Below are positions 9,888 to 18,160 of a stretch of 64,000 nucleotides of DNA, piece after piece. The number at the start of each line of letters is the position of its first letter. Positions within the stretch are counted from its first letter, which is position 1. This DNA is from CAUJGP01 sp964612425. GTDB lineage: Bacteria; Bdellovibrionota; Bdellovibrionia; Bdellovibrionales; Bdellovibrionaceae. The DNA is taken from contig CAZTDX010000005.1 of assembly GCA_964612425.1 (NCBI GenBank), positions 43,554-107,553 of the forward strand. The letters are read 5' to 3'. The notes below the pieces were generated by a model, which saw nothing but the letters and a program-made list of their open reading frames with translations, was not told the DNA's origin and searched no databases. Made by a program: the position numbers and the translations under genes.

Positions 9888-10265
9888 CTTACGAACTTTT
9901 TTAATTCGTTATTCTATTTATGATTTCAGTTGATATCAAATTTTTTGATATTTTTCTGAATGTAAACTAGTTTTATTTTCTTTAGAGTAGATTCGGTCTC
10001 AAAATGGTTCAGACAAGACAGCATCTAGACTTATTTTAAACGCACAAAGGAGTCATTAAGCTGTTCTCGCCCGCCCTTCTGGCGTCCTGGTTATAATTTA
10101 AAATTATTTATCTCCAATACTATAAACGAGGCCAATAGCTTATTAGCTATAAAAGTCTTTCGGAGGATGTTTTAAAGTTCTTTTCCAATCTAATTGAAGT
10201 TATTACTATTTAACGAATATACAAAACCAAAATTCTTGAACTAAAAAATAAAAACAGTTTGTAAT
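9888..10265. other. 378-bp spacer between the inverted repeat arms, no gene seen
   Basis: This is AT-rich sequence with no open frame longer than about 20 codons and no recognisable RNA gene. It contains a short GC-rich patch around 10065-10090 in otherwise AT-rich DNA. I see no transposase remnant. It could hold a small RNA, but nothing in the sequence establishes one. Confidence 0.5.
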
Positions 10266-10517
10266 GGCACAGCTTCTCTCAAAAGGGGAGGAAATAACTT
10301 CTTTGCAAAAAGGAGGGCTCCGAATAGCGGGACGCGATGGGAAGTTAAGATAATTTAAGGCAAAACAAAAATTGTTTTTAACATCAAAATCTCATTTTTG
10401 CCTTAAATTATCTTAACTTTCCAATTCGGTGTGAGGCCAGGATGGCCGCCCCGACTTTTTGCAAAGAAGTTATTTCTCCCCTTTTGAGAGAAGCCCCCAA
10501 TTCAAGTAAAAAAGCTG
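10266..10517. repeat. Right arm of the 884-bp inverted repeat
   Basis: This is a near-perfect reverse complement of 9634-9887, starting GGCACAGCTTCTCTC and ending in AAGTAAAAAAGCTG. A few substitutions and indels separate the arms, for example A-run length and single changes in the inner loop. It ends about 50 bp from the stop codon of the truncated cysE gene. Because each arm is already palindromic, orientation is defined by the unpaired blocks between the stems. Confidence 0.9.
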
Positions 10518-10530
10518 ATTGATCTCTTGA

Positions 10531-10554
10531 TTGTTTGTTTGCTTGCTTGCTCGC
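10531..10554. repeat. Short degenerate tetranucleotide repeat (TTTG/CTTG)n
   Basis: The tract reads as TTG followed by two TTTG, two CTTG and a degenerate CTCG unit. It lies between the right inverted-repeat arm and the cysE stop codon. Tracts like this arise by slippage. It is outside coding sequence, so no phase-switching role is implied. Confidence 0.6.
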
Positions 10555-10565
10555 TAACAAAATTC

Positions 10566-11072
10566 TTAATCTTTATAAAGGCCCACTATCAATGAGCCAG
10601 GAGCGACATCTTTCATGACAAAAGCATTGGCACCAATTTTAGCGTCATCACCGATATGAACTGGGCCTAAAATTTTTGCCCCTGTTCCAATCACTACACG
10701 ATGTCCTACTGTTGGGTGCCGCTTAACGGGATCAAATCGAACACCACCTAATGTTACTTCGTGAAATATGATACAGTCATCACCGATTTCTGCTGTTTCA
10801 CCAATGACAATGGCCATGCCATGATCAATCACAAGGCGACGGCCAATCTTAGCCCCTGGATGAATCTCTACTCCAGTCAACCAGCGTCCAATCTCCGAAA
10901 TCATCCTCGCAATAAAATAAAATTTATTAATATAAAAATAATGAGCCACCCAATGCAAAAATATGGCTTTAGGGCCCGGGTAGAGTAAAATAATTTCCAA
11001 ATACGACTTCGCAGCAGGATCATAATTTTTATAAGCTTTAAAAAATTCAACAGTTCTCTTAATCAATGCCAT
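10566..11072 (-). CDS. cysE: Serine O-acetyltransferase, C-terminus truncated
   Basis: The enzyme makes O-acetylserine from serine and acetyl-CoA, the first step of cysteine synthesis. Helical N-terminal residues 1-60 are followed by a left-handed beta-helix of hexapeptide repeats with VIDHGMAIVIGETAEIGDD, the catalytic FHEVTLGG and a VIGTGAKILGPVHIG coil. The family normally continues after the IVG position as GxPA plus a flexible tail that docks into cysteine synthase. Here the frame reads IVGLYKD and stops at residue 168. The end lies beside the inverted-repeat structure, so insertion or rearrangement probably removed the tail. The catalytic core looks intact. Confidence 0.9.
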   Translation of the reverse strand: MALIKRTVEFFKAYKNYDPAAKSYLEIILLYPGPKAIFLHWVAHYFYINKFYFIARMISEIGRWLTGVEIHPGAKIGRRLVIDHGMAIVIGETAEIGDDCIIFHEVTLGGVRFDPVKRHPTVGHRVVIGTGAKILGPVHIGDDAKIGANAFVMKDVAPGSLIVGLYKD

Positions 11073-11075
11073 AAA

Positions 11076-11768
11076 TCATTTCTCTATATTGGTGGAACGC
11101 TCACAAAGGAGTTCAGGATAATTGGAATCGGTCATCGTCAGTTGTGTTAAGGCTCGCACTCCAGACTCACGAGAAACTCGCATTAAAAAGGAACCACCTA
11201 ATAAACTGACGTGACGCCCATCTGTAACATTTATTTCAATTCCAGGATCTCGAATTTTATTTAAATAAGCTTTGGTGATGTCAAAGAACTTTCCACAACC
11301 GCTTCCCACCTTCTGTAGTCCAGCCTTTGCAATGGCGTCACTTAAAAAAAATACTTGTGTTGTCACATTATCAATCTTGGTGCTTGGTTCAAAAGAAAAA
11401 ATAAAAGTTCCTTTTTTAAACTTTATATATTGAGCTAAATCAATTTGCAATCCACCAGATTGTTGCGATACAAACTCCAAGTTTTTCCCACCCAATATTC
11501 CCGGTGTTTTTTCAACCAATCGAACCTTAACTCCCACAAAAACATTCTCCTCAAGTCGTCGCACTTCTTGAGTGTTGTTTTCAATTTTTCCTTTAGAATT
11601 TATAATTTTTTTTTCCTCCAATAAATCCCAAATAATCGGTGGAATAAAAACTTCAGGTGGAGCTTGATTCTCTAACTTAGTTTCATAAGTGCTAGAATCG
11701 GACTCATTGGCATGGTGACATGCCACGCTAAAAATAATCATTGGTAAAATTAAAAATTGTCTTATCAC
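11076..11768 (-). CDS. Lipoprotein of unknown function
   Basis: The 230-residue product has a signal segment with lipobox FSVAC (Cys near residue 17), an acidic low-complexity linker, and an unrecognised C-terminal domain predicted to be mainly beta strands, with two further Cys (SGCGKFF and LLCERS) that could pair. GTG at 11768 is the start. It lies 3 bp upstream of cysE and 12 bp downstream of the GYF_2/TPR gene, so it is part of a minus-strand run. No function can be given. Confidence 0.7.
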   Translation of the reverse strand: MIRQFLILPMIIFSVACHHANESDSSTYETKLENQAPPEVFIPPIIWDLLEEKKIINSKGKIENNTQEVRRLEENVFVGVKVRLVEKTPGILGGKNLEFVSQQSGGLQIDLAQYIKFKKGTFIFSFEPSTKIDNVTTQVFFLSDAIAKAGLQKVGSGCGKFFDITKAYLNKIRDPGIEINVTDGRHVSLLGGSFLMRVSRESGVRALTQLTMTDSNYPELLCERSTNIEK

Positions 11769-11780
11769 TTTACACCAACC

Positions 11781-13433
11781 CTAAAGAGAATTTTTCAATT
11801 CTAAAAACGGCATATAAGTCTGAGAAAGGCTTAGACCTCGCTGAATCCAATCTAAAGCGTTTTTCTTATTACCTTTTTTTACTTCCAACTTTGCCATTCC
11901 TACATACAATGGCAAACTTCTGGGACTAACATTCATCAGTTGAGTGAGTGATTCCTGAATGCAGGAATCATTATTTTCTTTTTCACAAAACTTTGATTTT
12001 AAAAGCCAAGCACTGAGAATTCTGCGATCTGATAACGCCACACCTAAACTCGCTTGGGACTCTGAATCTTGCCCAAGTAATTTCATAATATACGCTTTTA
12101 TGGCGGCGATATTGGAATTTCTTGGAGCTTCCGACTCAGCTTCTAAAATAACTTTTTTAGCATCAAGATCTTGTCCTGCCTTAGAGTAGCAATATGCCAG
12201 TAAGCTTTTAAAAAGCAAATTATTAGAATCAGATTCTACAATGGTTTGACAATAAGGAAGTAAATTTTTCCAATTCATAAAAGTCCGATCCACTAATAAA
12301 TCAATTCGATGACCTTGCCCCGATTCTAAATCACTATTTAGAAGTGAAGTAACCTCATCGATTTTATCTTGGGTTTTACCTAAAACGGTATAAATATAGG
12401 CTTTCAATAAATAGGCTTCTTGTTGTAAATCAAAATTATTTTTTAAGTAATCATCTAGCATTTGAACAAGCACTGGCAAAATGCGCTTAGGCATTAAACC
12501 CTTTCTATTAACTTCAATTGAGGCCATTGTAGAGCCAAGAACAACGACACCATTGTTTGTTTGATTCATGACAGGTTCAAAATTTTGTTCAGCTAGCTCG
12601 GGATTTCCGTTCACAAAGTCAATTATCGCACGATCAATTAAAGCGGGTGAATAATTGGGATCGATGATTAGAGCTTTTTTAATCAGCTCCCCTGCATTTT
12701 TATAATCATTATCATTGAGATAGGACAATGCCATACCTGTCGTTGCCATGACTTTAGCTTCTTTACTTTCCAATTGAGGTATTAATTTTTCTATATTTTT
12801 TCGGCCCGTAGTATTTTGATTTTGTAAAACCACTTGAAAAAGCGCTAAATCCAAATCGACTAATGGATTTGATCGTTCTGTTAATTTCGCCTTTGAGAGA
12901 AGAGCAAATGCTCGATCGTAGAAACCTTGGGTTTTAAATTGATTCACAGTGGTCAATATTTCTTGGAGAGAATCCTTTTGCTTCACTCGATTAACATTGA
13001 AATAGGCCAAAGCTCCAGCCACTAAAACGACTAAAACTCCACCCAAAAAGGCAAATGTTGATTTACTTTTAGAATTAATTTTTTCCGATGAAGTAACTAA
13101 TTTTAGTTTATCTAAGACTTTGGGATTATTTTTTTCAATTGCTTCTTTAATGGATAAACTAACATTCATGGAAGAGGAAAGGGTGTGAGTTAAAGTTGCT
13201 GTATTTTCAGACGTTTCAGGACGACTTCGGATTTCTTTTACTGCTGATTGAAGTGCCAATTCATCACGAATCAAAACCCAACGTCCAAAGGGAGGCGAGA
13301 TTTCATCCATTATGGTAAAGTGTTTTAGTTGTAAACCAACGATAACTTCGTTTAACTTAAAAGGGCCCATTACTCGATTCGCACTTTTAATGAGCCACTG
13401 ATCTGTTGTACTTTTGGTTGTAGAACTTTCCAT
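11781..13433 (-). CDS. GYF_2-like domain, one membrane helix and TPR repeats
   Basis: Residues about 10-55 (LIKSANRVMGPFKLNEVIVG and following) match the GYF_2/DUF4339-type domain, known for its WYV..GxxxGPF pattern. A linker leads to a single membrane helix at about 127-146, and the rest (about 150-550) is built of TPR-like helical repeats. It would sit in the inner membrane with the N-terminal domain cytoplasmic and the TPR part outside. ATG at 13433 follows GAGGG. Such proteins act as scaffolds, but a specific role cannot be named. Confidence 0.75.
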   Translation of the reverse strand: MESSTTKSTTDQWLIKSANRVMGPFKLNEVIVGLQLKHFTIMDEISPPFGRWVLIRDELALQSAVKEIRSRPETSENTATLTHTLSSSMNVSLSIKEAIEKNNPKVLDKLKLVTSSEKINSKSKSTFAFLGGVLVVLVAGALAYFNVNRVKQKDSLQEILTTVNQFKTQGFYDRAFALLSKAKLTERSNPLVDLDLALFQVVLQNQNTTGRKNIEKLIPQLESKEAKVMATTGMALSYLNDNDYKNAGELIKKALIIDPNYSPALIDRAIIDFVNGNPELAEQNFEPVMNQTNNGVVVLGSTMASIEVNRKGLMPKRILPVLVQMLDDYLKNNFDLQQEAYLLKAYIYTVLGKTQDKIDEVTSLLNSDLESGQGHRIDLLVDRTFMNWKNLLPYCQTIVESDSNNLLFKSLLAYCYSKAGQDLDAKKVILEAESEAPRNSNIAAIKAYIMKLLGQDSESQASLGVALSDRRILSAWLLKSKFCEKENNDSCIQESLTQLMNVSPRSLPLYVGMAKLEVKKGNKKNALDWIQRGLSLSQTYMPFLELKNSL

Positions 13434-13457
13434 AGCCCTCTTTTCTAAAACATAACC

Positions 13458-14972
13458 TCAATGTCTAAAATGTCTTTTCCCTGTAAGGATCATATTTACT
13501 TTCAATTCTTTCGCAGTTTTAAATACGGCCTCGTCATTAACAGAACCACCAGGTTGTATCACCCATTGAATTCCGGCTTTCGATAACATTTCAATAGAAT
13601 CCGCAAAAGGGAAAAACGCATCGCTGGCTAATACCACATTGGTTATTTGTGAGTGGAATTTCTTCCATCGATTAACAGCCAACTCAACGGCATCGACTCG
13701 ATTGACTTGTCCCATTCCTAAACCCAAAGTTTTTCCTTCGCCCGCTATAGCAATGGCGTTACTCTTCAAGCTTGATACCACTTTCCATGCGAGTTCCATT
13801 TCTTTTTTTAACTGAGGTGTAGGCGTTTCACCAAGAATTTGCCAATGATCACTCCATCCTTCGGACGCATCTTTTTCTTGAACTAAATACCCACCGGCAA
13901 TGGTTTTAATGTCCACGGTATTAGTCATCGTTAGCATTTCTCTCCACTCTAAAATTCGCAAATTTTTCTTACGAGCAAAAAAATCTTTGGCCTCAACAGT
14001 GTAACTTGGAGCCACGATACACTCTAAGAAAAGGGTTCCCAACTTTTCTGCACACTTCAAATCAATCGTAAAATTGGCAGCAATAATTCCGCCAAACACA
14101 CTCACTGGATCAGCCGAAAGTGCTTTTTCAAGAGCCTCAAGCCCTACACTCCCTACTCCAACTCCACATGGATTATTATGCTTTACAGCAACCACTGCTG
14201 GCTCTGAAAATTCGCGAACTAAGTTAGAAGCTGCATCTAGGTCCAGGAGATTGTTATAGGATAATACTTTCCCTTGCAAAATTTCCGCCTTATGCCAGCC
14301 ATTGGTCTCGCCTTTTTTTCGAAACCAATTGGATTTTTGATGAGGATTTTCACCATAGCGTAGCTCTTGCACCAGTTGTCCACCCAGCGCATGATCAAGA
14401 TTGGAAGACCCTCCCAGAGCTTCAGCAATCAAAGCATCATAACTTGCCGTGTGCGAAAAAACTTTAGAGGCAAGATGCTTGCGCTGATCAAAAGAAAGAT
14501 CACCTTGAGTTTTAAGAATCCACTCATAATCTTTGGGATCACAAACAATAGTTATTGATTTAAAATTTTTAGCTGCTGACCGTAAAAAAGAAGGACCACC
14601 AATATCGATGTATTCAATGAGTTCGTCTCCCTCATAACCTTTAGCTAAAGCTCCTTCAAAGGGATAAAGATTTCCAACCACTAAATCAAAGGGCTCTACT
14701 TCATAATGCTGAAGCGTTTTCATATCATCGGCGCGATCCACCCTTCCCAATAACGCCATGTGTACTTTCGGATGCAAAGTTTTTACTCGCCCCTCTAATA
14801 TTTCTGGAAAATCTGTTTGCTGTGAAATATCAATGACCGAAATCCCTGCCTCCTGCAAGTGCTTCGAAGTGCCACCTGTTGAGACAATCTTTAATCCTTG
14901 TGAGACCAAAGGTTTTAAAAAGTCCACTAAACCCGTTTTATCGGAGACACTCACTAACGCTCTTCGAAACAT
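13458..14972 (-). CDS. purH: Bifunctional AICAR transformylase / IMP cyclohydrolase
   Basis: The enzyme performs the last two steps of purine synthesis, AICAR to FAICAR to IMP. The N-terminal MGS-like cyclohydrolase domain (about residues 1-145) has ALVSVSDKTGL, the STGGTSKHL motif and GRVKTLHPKVHMALL. The transformylase domain includes the catalytic Lys-His of KHNNPCGVG near residue 263 and ends in GKRHFRH, the usual terminus. The length (504) matches the family. ATG at 14972 follows GGGGAGG. It heads the minus-strand run that ends at cysE. Confidence 0.98.
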   Translation of the reverse strand: MFRRALVSVSDKTGLVDFLKPLVSQGLKIVSTGGTSKHLQEAGISVIDISQQTDFPEILEGRVKTLHPKVHMALLGRVDRADDMKTLQHYEVEPFDLVVGNLYPFEGALAKGYEGDELIEYIDIGGPSFLRSAAKNFKSITIVCDPKDYEWILKTQGDLSFDQRKHLASKVFSHTASYDALIAEALGGSSNLDHALGGQLVQELRYGENPHQKSNWFRKKGETNGWHKAEILQGKVLSYNNLLDLDAASNLVREFSEPAVVAVKHNNPCGVGVGSVGLEALEKALSADPVSVFGGIIAANFTIDLKCAEKLGTLFLECIVAPSYTVEAKDFFARKKNLRILEWREMLTMTNTVDIKTIAGGYLVQEKDASEGWSDHWQILGETPTPQLKKEMELAWKVVSSLKSNAIAIAGEGKTLGLGMGQVNRVDAVELAVNRWKKFHSQITNVVLASDAFFPFADSIEMLSKAGIQWVIQPGGSVNDEAVFKTAKELKVNMILTGKRHFRH

Positions 14973-15117
14973 AATTCCTCCCCTATTATACTTGATTTCT
15001 AAAAAAGAAATGCAAGTCTAACAAAATCAATATGACGTGTAAAATATTATATATAATCACTTTATTCATGATTATTTTATACGCTAAACGCGACGCCTTA
15101 GCCTTAATTCAATTTCA

Positions 15118-15540
15118 TTATGTACTAGTAGTTTGACTATTGATAATTTTTTTTGCCCAGTCTATGACCTGGGTTGCCGAAAGGTAAGATCCTTTAATTT
15201 CATCAAGCGTGATGGGTAAGTGTCCTTCTTCATATCTTCTGATTGAGGCGTAGGGGTTCAGTGCCGTCCACTCAAAGCCACCTGGTGGGTATTCGTTTGA
15301 GGGCAAAAGAGCGATTAATATTCCCAAATCATGAACTAATGGAAATGGAATTTGTTTATTTATTAAAACTGATTTTAATGTTTTTTCAATTGCCTGTTGG
15401 ATCATATAAAGAATATTTTCCAAGCGCCCAGGATTTGGTGATTGTATCAATGCTTGGGCCGTTGTCAGATCTCCTTCTGCAATTTTTATTAAAGTAACTG
15501 CATAGTCGGGGCTAAATAATATTTTTTTATCTGAATTCAT
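15118..15540 (-). CDS. HEPN-domain protein, probable toxin RNase of a MNT/HEPN pair
   Basis: The 140-residue all-helical protein has an R-x4-H motif at residues 102-107 (RYEEGH), the hallmark of HEPN ribonucleases. It lies one base after the stop of a minimal nucleotidyltransferase gene, with its ribosome site (GAGGA) inside that gene's end. This matches MNT/HEPN (type VII) toxin-antitoxin pairs, in which the MNT protein adenylylates the HEPN toxin. The Tyr two residues after the His, the modification site in HepT, is not present (HLP follows), so neutralisation may differ or use another tyrosine such as Y103. Confidence 0.8.
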   Translation of the reverse strand: MNSDKKILFSPDYAVTLIKIAEGDLTTAQALIQSPNPGRLENILYMIQQAIEKTLKSVLINKQIPFPLVHDLGILIALLPSNEYPPGGFEWTALNPYASIRRYEEGHLPITLDEIKGSYLSATQVIDWAKKIINSQTTST

Positions 15541-15541
15541 T

Positions 15542-15925
15542 TTAAAAAATCCTCATTCCGTTGATATGAGCAATTCTGGCAACTCCACCTGTATCTTTTT
15601 TTAAATTGAACTCCGAAGACGACATAAAAATCCAATCTACGGCTACGGGCGAGAAGAAGGGCTGATTTACTATAGAATAATAAAAAGGAATATCATTTGC
15701 AAAATTATCTAGGACTATTACTAATATATCTAAATCAGAATCAACTGTATTTTTTCCTTCAGAAGCCGATCCAAATAAGTAAGCGAATTCAATTGGCTTG
15801 CCTGAGTTTTTTCCTTGCTCATTCAATTTTTGAACTAATGAATGAGCTAACTCAGGTCCATTAAATGCAGGTTTGAAATTAGGATCCAGTTTATGTAAAC
15901 GCGACATAGAGAAACTATAAGACAA
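15542..15925 (-). CDS. Minimal nucleotidyltransferase, probable antitoxin of MNT/HEPN pair
   Basis: The 127-residue product has the nucleotidyltransferase signature GS-x10-D-x-D (G52-S53, D64, D66) and a further Asp in the strand PVAVDWIF, the usual third metal ligand. In the family it transfers AMP to the HEPN partner and silences it. The annotated start is TTG at 15925; ATG at 15907 (MSRLHKL) is equally possible, and neither has a strong ribosome site. It is transcribed ahead of the HEPN gene. The pair stands alone between purH and the proline genes, as mobile toxin-antitoxin modules often do. Confidence 0.8.
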   Translation of the reverse strand: MSYSFSMSRLHKLDPNFKPAFNGPELAHSLVQKLNEQGKNSGKPIEFAYLFGSASEGKNTVDSDLDILVIVLDNFANDIPFYYSIVNQPFFSPVAVDWIFMSSSEFNLKKDTGGVARIAHINGMRIF

Positions 15926-16035
15926 ATTGAACTCATTTCCAAGAGTTTTTGTTGGTTTCTATTGAGCTTTAACTAAATCTTTTGATAAACTTTATACCGC
16001 AAAAATACGGGAGAGAATTGATTTTAAAAAGAGCT

Positions 16036-17334
16036 TCACTTGCGAACTTGACCAGTCCCTTCAACAATCCATCTCTGAGTTGTTAAAGAGTCTAACCCCA
16101 CAGGACCTCGCACATGAAGTTTTTGGGTGCTAATGCCAATTTCGCCACCCATTCCAAATTGACCTCCATCGGTAAATCGTGTGGAAGCGTTCCAATAAAC
16201 AACGGCTGCATCAATTTCATTTTCAAATTTTTTTGCCACGGTTTCGTTTTTAGTAATAATAGCCTCTGAATGTCTTGAACCATGAATTTCGATATGCTCT
16301 ATGGCTTCCTTCAAGTTTTTAACTACTTTAATATTTAATTTCAAATCCAAATACTCTCGATCAAAAGACGTCGAATCAACAGGCCAAACAACCCCACTCT
16401 CTGCACTCCCCGAGTACGCTTGGTTTTTGAGTGCAGACAATATTTGAAATGATTTTGGGCAAGCATAAAAATCAACACCCAAGGGCGCCATCTTTTCGAA
16501 CATCAGAGCTAAAAACCTATCGGCATTTGAATCATCCACGAGAAGAGTTTCAACAGAATTGCAAACGGAAGGGCGTTGAGTTTTAGCATTGATCAAAATA
16601 GAAATTGCCATCGCTAAATCCGCCTCTTCATGAACGTACAAGTGACACAATCCTCGATCATTTTTAATGATGGGAATTGTAGAGTGATTTGTAACGTGCT
16701 CGATCAGCTTATCTCCTCCTCTAGGGATGAGCACATCAATAAACTGATTTTGTTTTAATAAAAAATCGGTCGTATCTCGCGAGGGATCTTCAAGTCCCCA
16801 AAAGGGAGTCTCCGTGATTTGCAAAGAGCGCAAACTTTCATTGATACACCGATAAATAACTTTGGCGCTGAGAGAAGATTCTTTCCCTCCCTTTAAAAGA
16901 AGTCCATTTCCCGCTTTAAAGGCCAAAGAAAAAGCTTCTGTAATGACATTGGGGCGTGACTCAAAAATCATAAAAATCAATCCCAGAGGACCTTGCACTT
17001 GACGTAATTTTAAACCATTAGCTAAGACCTTCTCACTCACTGTTTTCCCAATGGGATCAGGCAGCGATGCTACAAAACGCAAACTCTCAGTCATTTGCTG
17101 TAGGCGTTGTGGCGTTAGAAGCAATCGATCTTCAAAGGCCTTTTGGTAATAAGCCTGCTCGCGATACGTCTGAATATCTTTGGTGTTTTCTTTTAAAATC
17201 TCATCAGAAGCCGAAGCTAACACATCAGCCAATGTGAGTAAAACATGATTTTTTAGATCAGCACTCATCATCCGCAAAAATCGCTTTGCTTGATGCATTG
17301 CCACTAACTTTTCGTGATACTCATGCTGTTTCAT
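16036..17334 (-). CDS. proA: Glutamate-5-semialdehyde dehydrogenase
   Basis: This is the second step of proline synthesis, reducing glutamyl-5-phosphate with NADPH. The aldehyde-dehydrogenase fold shows GPLGLIFMIFESRPNV, the catalytic Cys in RPSVCNSVETLLVDD and the C-terminal RFTDGGQFGMGGEIGIST and HVRGPVGL motifs. ATG at 17334 (MKQHEYHEK) is chosen because it lies one base after the proB stop and fits the family N-terminus. A TTG at 17376 preceded by GGGAG would add 14 residues overlapping proB by about 40 bp. Confidence 0.95.
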   Translation of the reverse strand: MKQHEYHEKLVAMHQAKRFLRMMSADLKNHVLLTLADVLASASDEILKENTKDIQTYREQAYYQKAFEDRLLLTPQRLQQMTESLRFVASLPDPIGKTVSEKVLANGLKLRQVQGPLGLIFMIFESRPNVITEAFSLAFKAGNGLLLKGGKESSLSAKVIYRCINESLRSLQITETPFWGLEDPSRDTTDFLLKQNQFIDVLIPRGGDKLIEHVTNHSTIPIIKNDRGLCHLYVHEEADLAMAISILINAKTQRPSVCNSVETLLVDDSNADRFLALMFEKMAPLGVDFYACPKSFQILSALKNQAYSGSAESGVVWPVDSTSFDREYLDLKLNIKVVKNLKEAIEHIEIHGSRHSEAIITKNETVAKKFENEIDAAVVYWNASTRFTDGGQFGMGGEIGISTQKLHVRGPVGLDSLTTQRWIVEGTGQVRK

Positions 17335-17335
17335 T

Positions 17336-18160
17336 TTAATTTTTTCTTTTGATGGGTTTACCAATGGAGGTTCCAAGGGATTCTCCCTGCCACAGCCGAG
17401 TCAAAACTCTTTCTGTAGTGCCGCGCACGATGTGAGTTGAAATTCCTTTTTTTAAAGCGCGTTGTGCAGCTAATAGCTTTGAAGTCATTCCTCCTCGTCC
17501 TACACTGGAAATTTTATTTGAAGCAGTGGATTTAATAATTTTTTGAGAAAGTGTTGGTAGCTGACTGATGAGAGTAGCACCTTCTTGAGTGGGATCACGA
17601 TCGTAGAGCCCGTCAACATTCGTTAAAATCACCAATCGATCGGCCTGGAGTTCACAGGCTACCATCGCTGAAAGCTGATCGTTATCGCCAAACTGTATTT
17701 CATCCGTGGCGACAGCATCATTTTCGTTGAGAAGAGGAATGCTTCCCCATTCCAATAGCTTTAAGATCGTATTACAGAGATTGATGCGGCTTTCTCTCCG
17801 ATTGAAATCAGAATAACTTAATAACACTTGAGCACCCATAAGTCCCTGTGATTGTAAACCAAGATTATAGAGTTCCATAAGCATCGGTTGTCCAATAGCA
17901 CTGAGCGCTTGTTTTTCTGGTAATGAATGCCATTGATAATTCAAACGCTGGCGAGCTGAGGCAATGGCTCCCGAGGTGACCCAAACAATATTGATTGACT
18001 TTGTCTTTACTAAAAAAGAAACCTCTTGTATCAGAGCACGGATTAACAAAGGACCACCATCAGTAATTAATTGACTCCCAATTTTAATAATCCAAAGTTC
18101 TTTTTTATTTCGTCTTTGACTATTTATTTTTTTACTAATTTTTTTCCTGATTTTGTTCAA
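17336..18160 (-). CDS. proB: Glutamate 5-kinase without PUA domain
   Basis: This is the first step of proline synthesis, phosphorylating glutamate. The amino-acid-kinase fold shows IKIGSQLITDGG, VTSGAIASARQRL, LLNENDAVATDEIQFGDND and GRGGMTSKLLAAQ. The protein is 274 residues, so it lacks the C-terminal PUA domain of the 367-residue E. coli enzyme; short forms are common. The start is TTG at 18160, overlapping the stop of the upstream gene by four bases, and proA follows directly. The three genes form a translationally coupled operon. Confidence 0.95.
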   Translation of the reverse strand: MNKIRKKISKKINSQRRNKKELWIIKIGSQLITDGGPLLIRALIQEVSFLVKTKSINIVWVTSGAIASARQRLNYQWHSLPEKQALSAIGQPMLMELYNLGLQSQGLMGAQVLLSYSDFNRRESRINLCNTILKLLEWGSIPLLNENDAVATDEIQFGDNDQLSAMVACELQADRLVILTNVDGLYDRDPTQEGATLISQLPTLSQKIIKSTASNKISSVGRGGMTSKLLAAQRALKKGISTHIVRGTTERVLTRLWQGESLGTSIGKPIKRKN

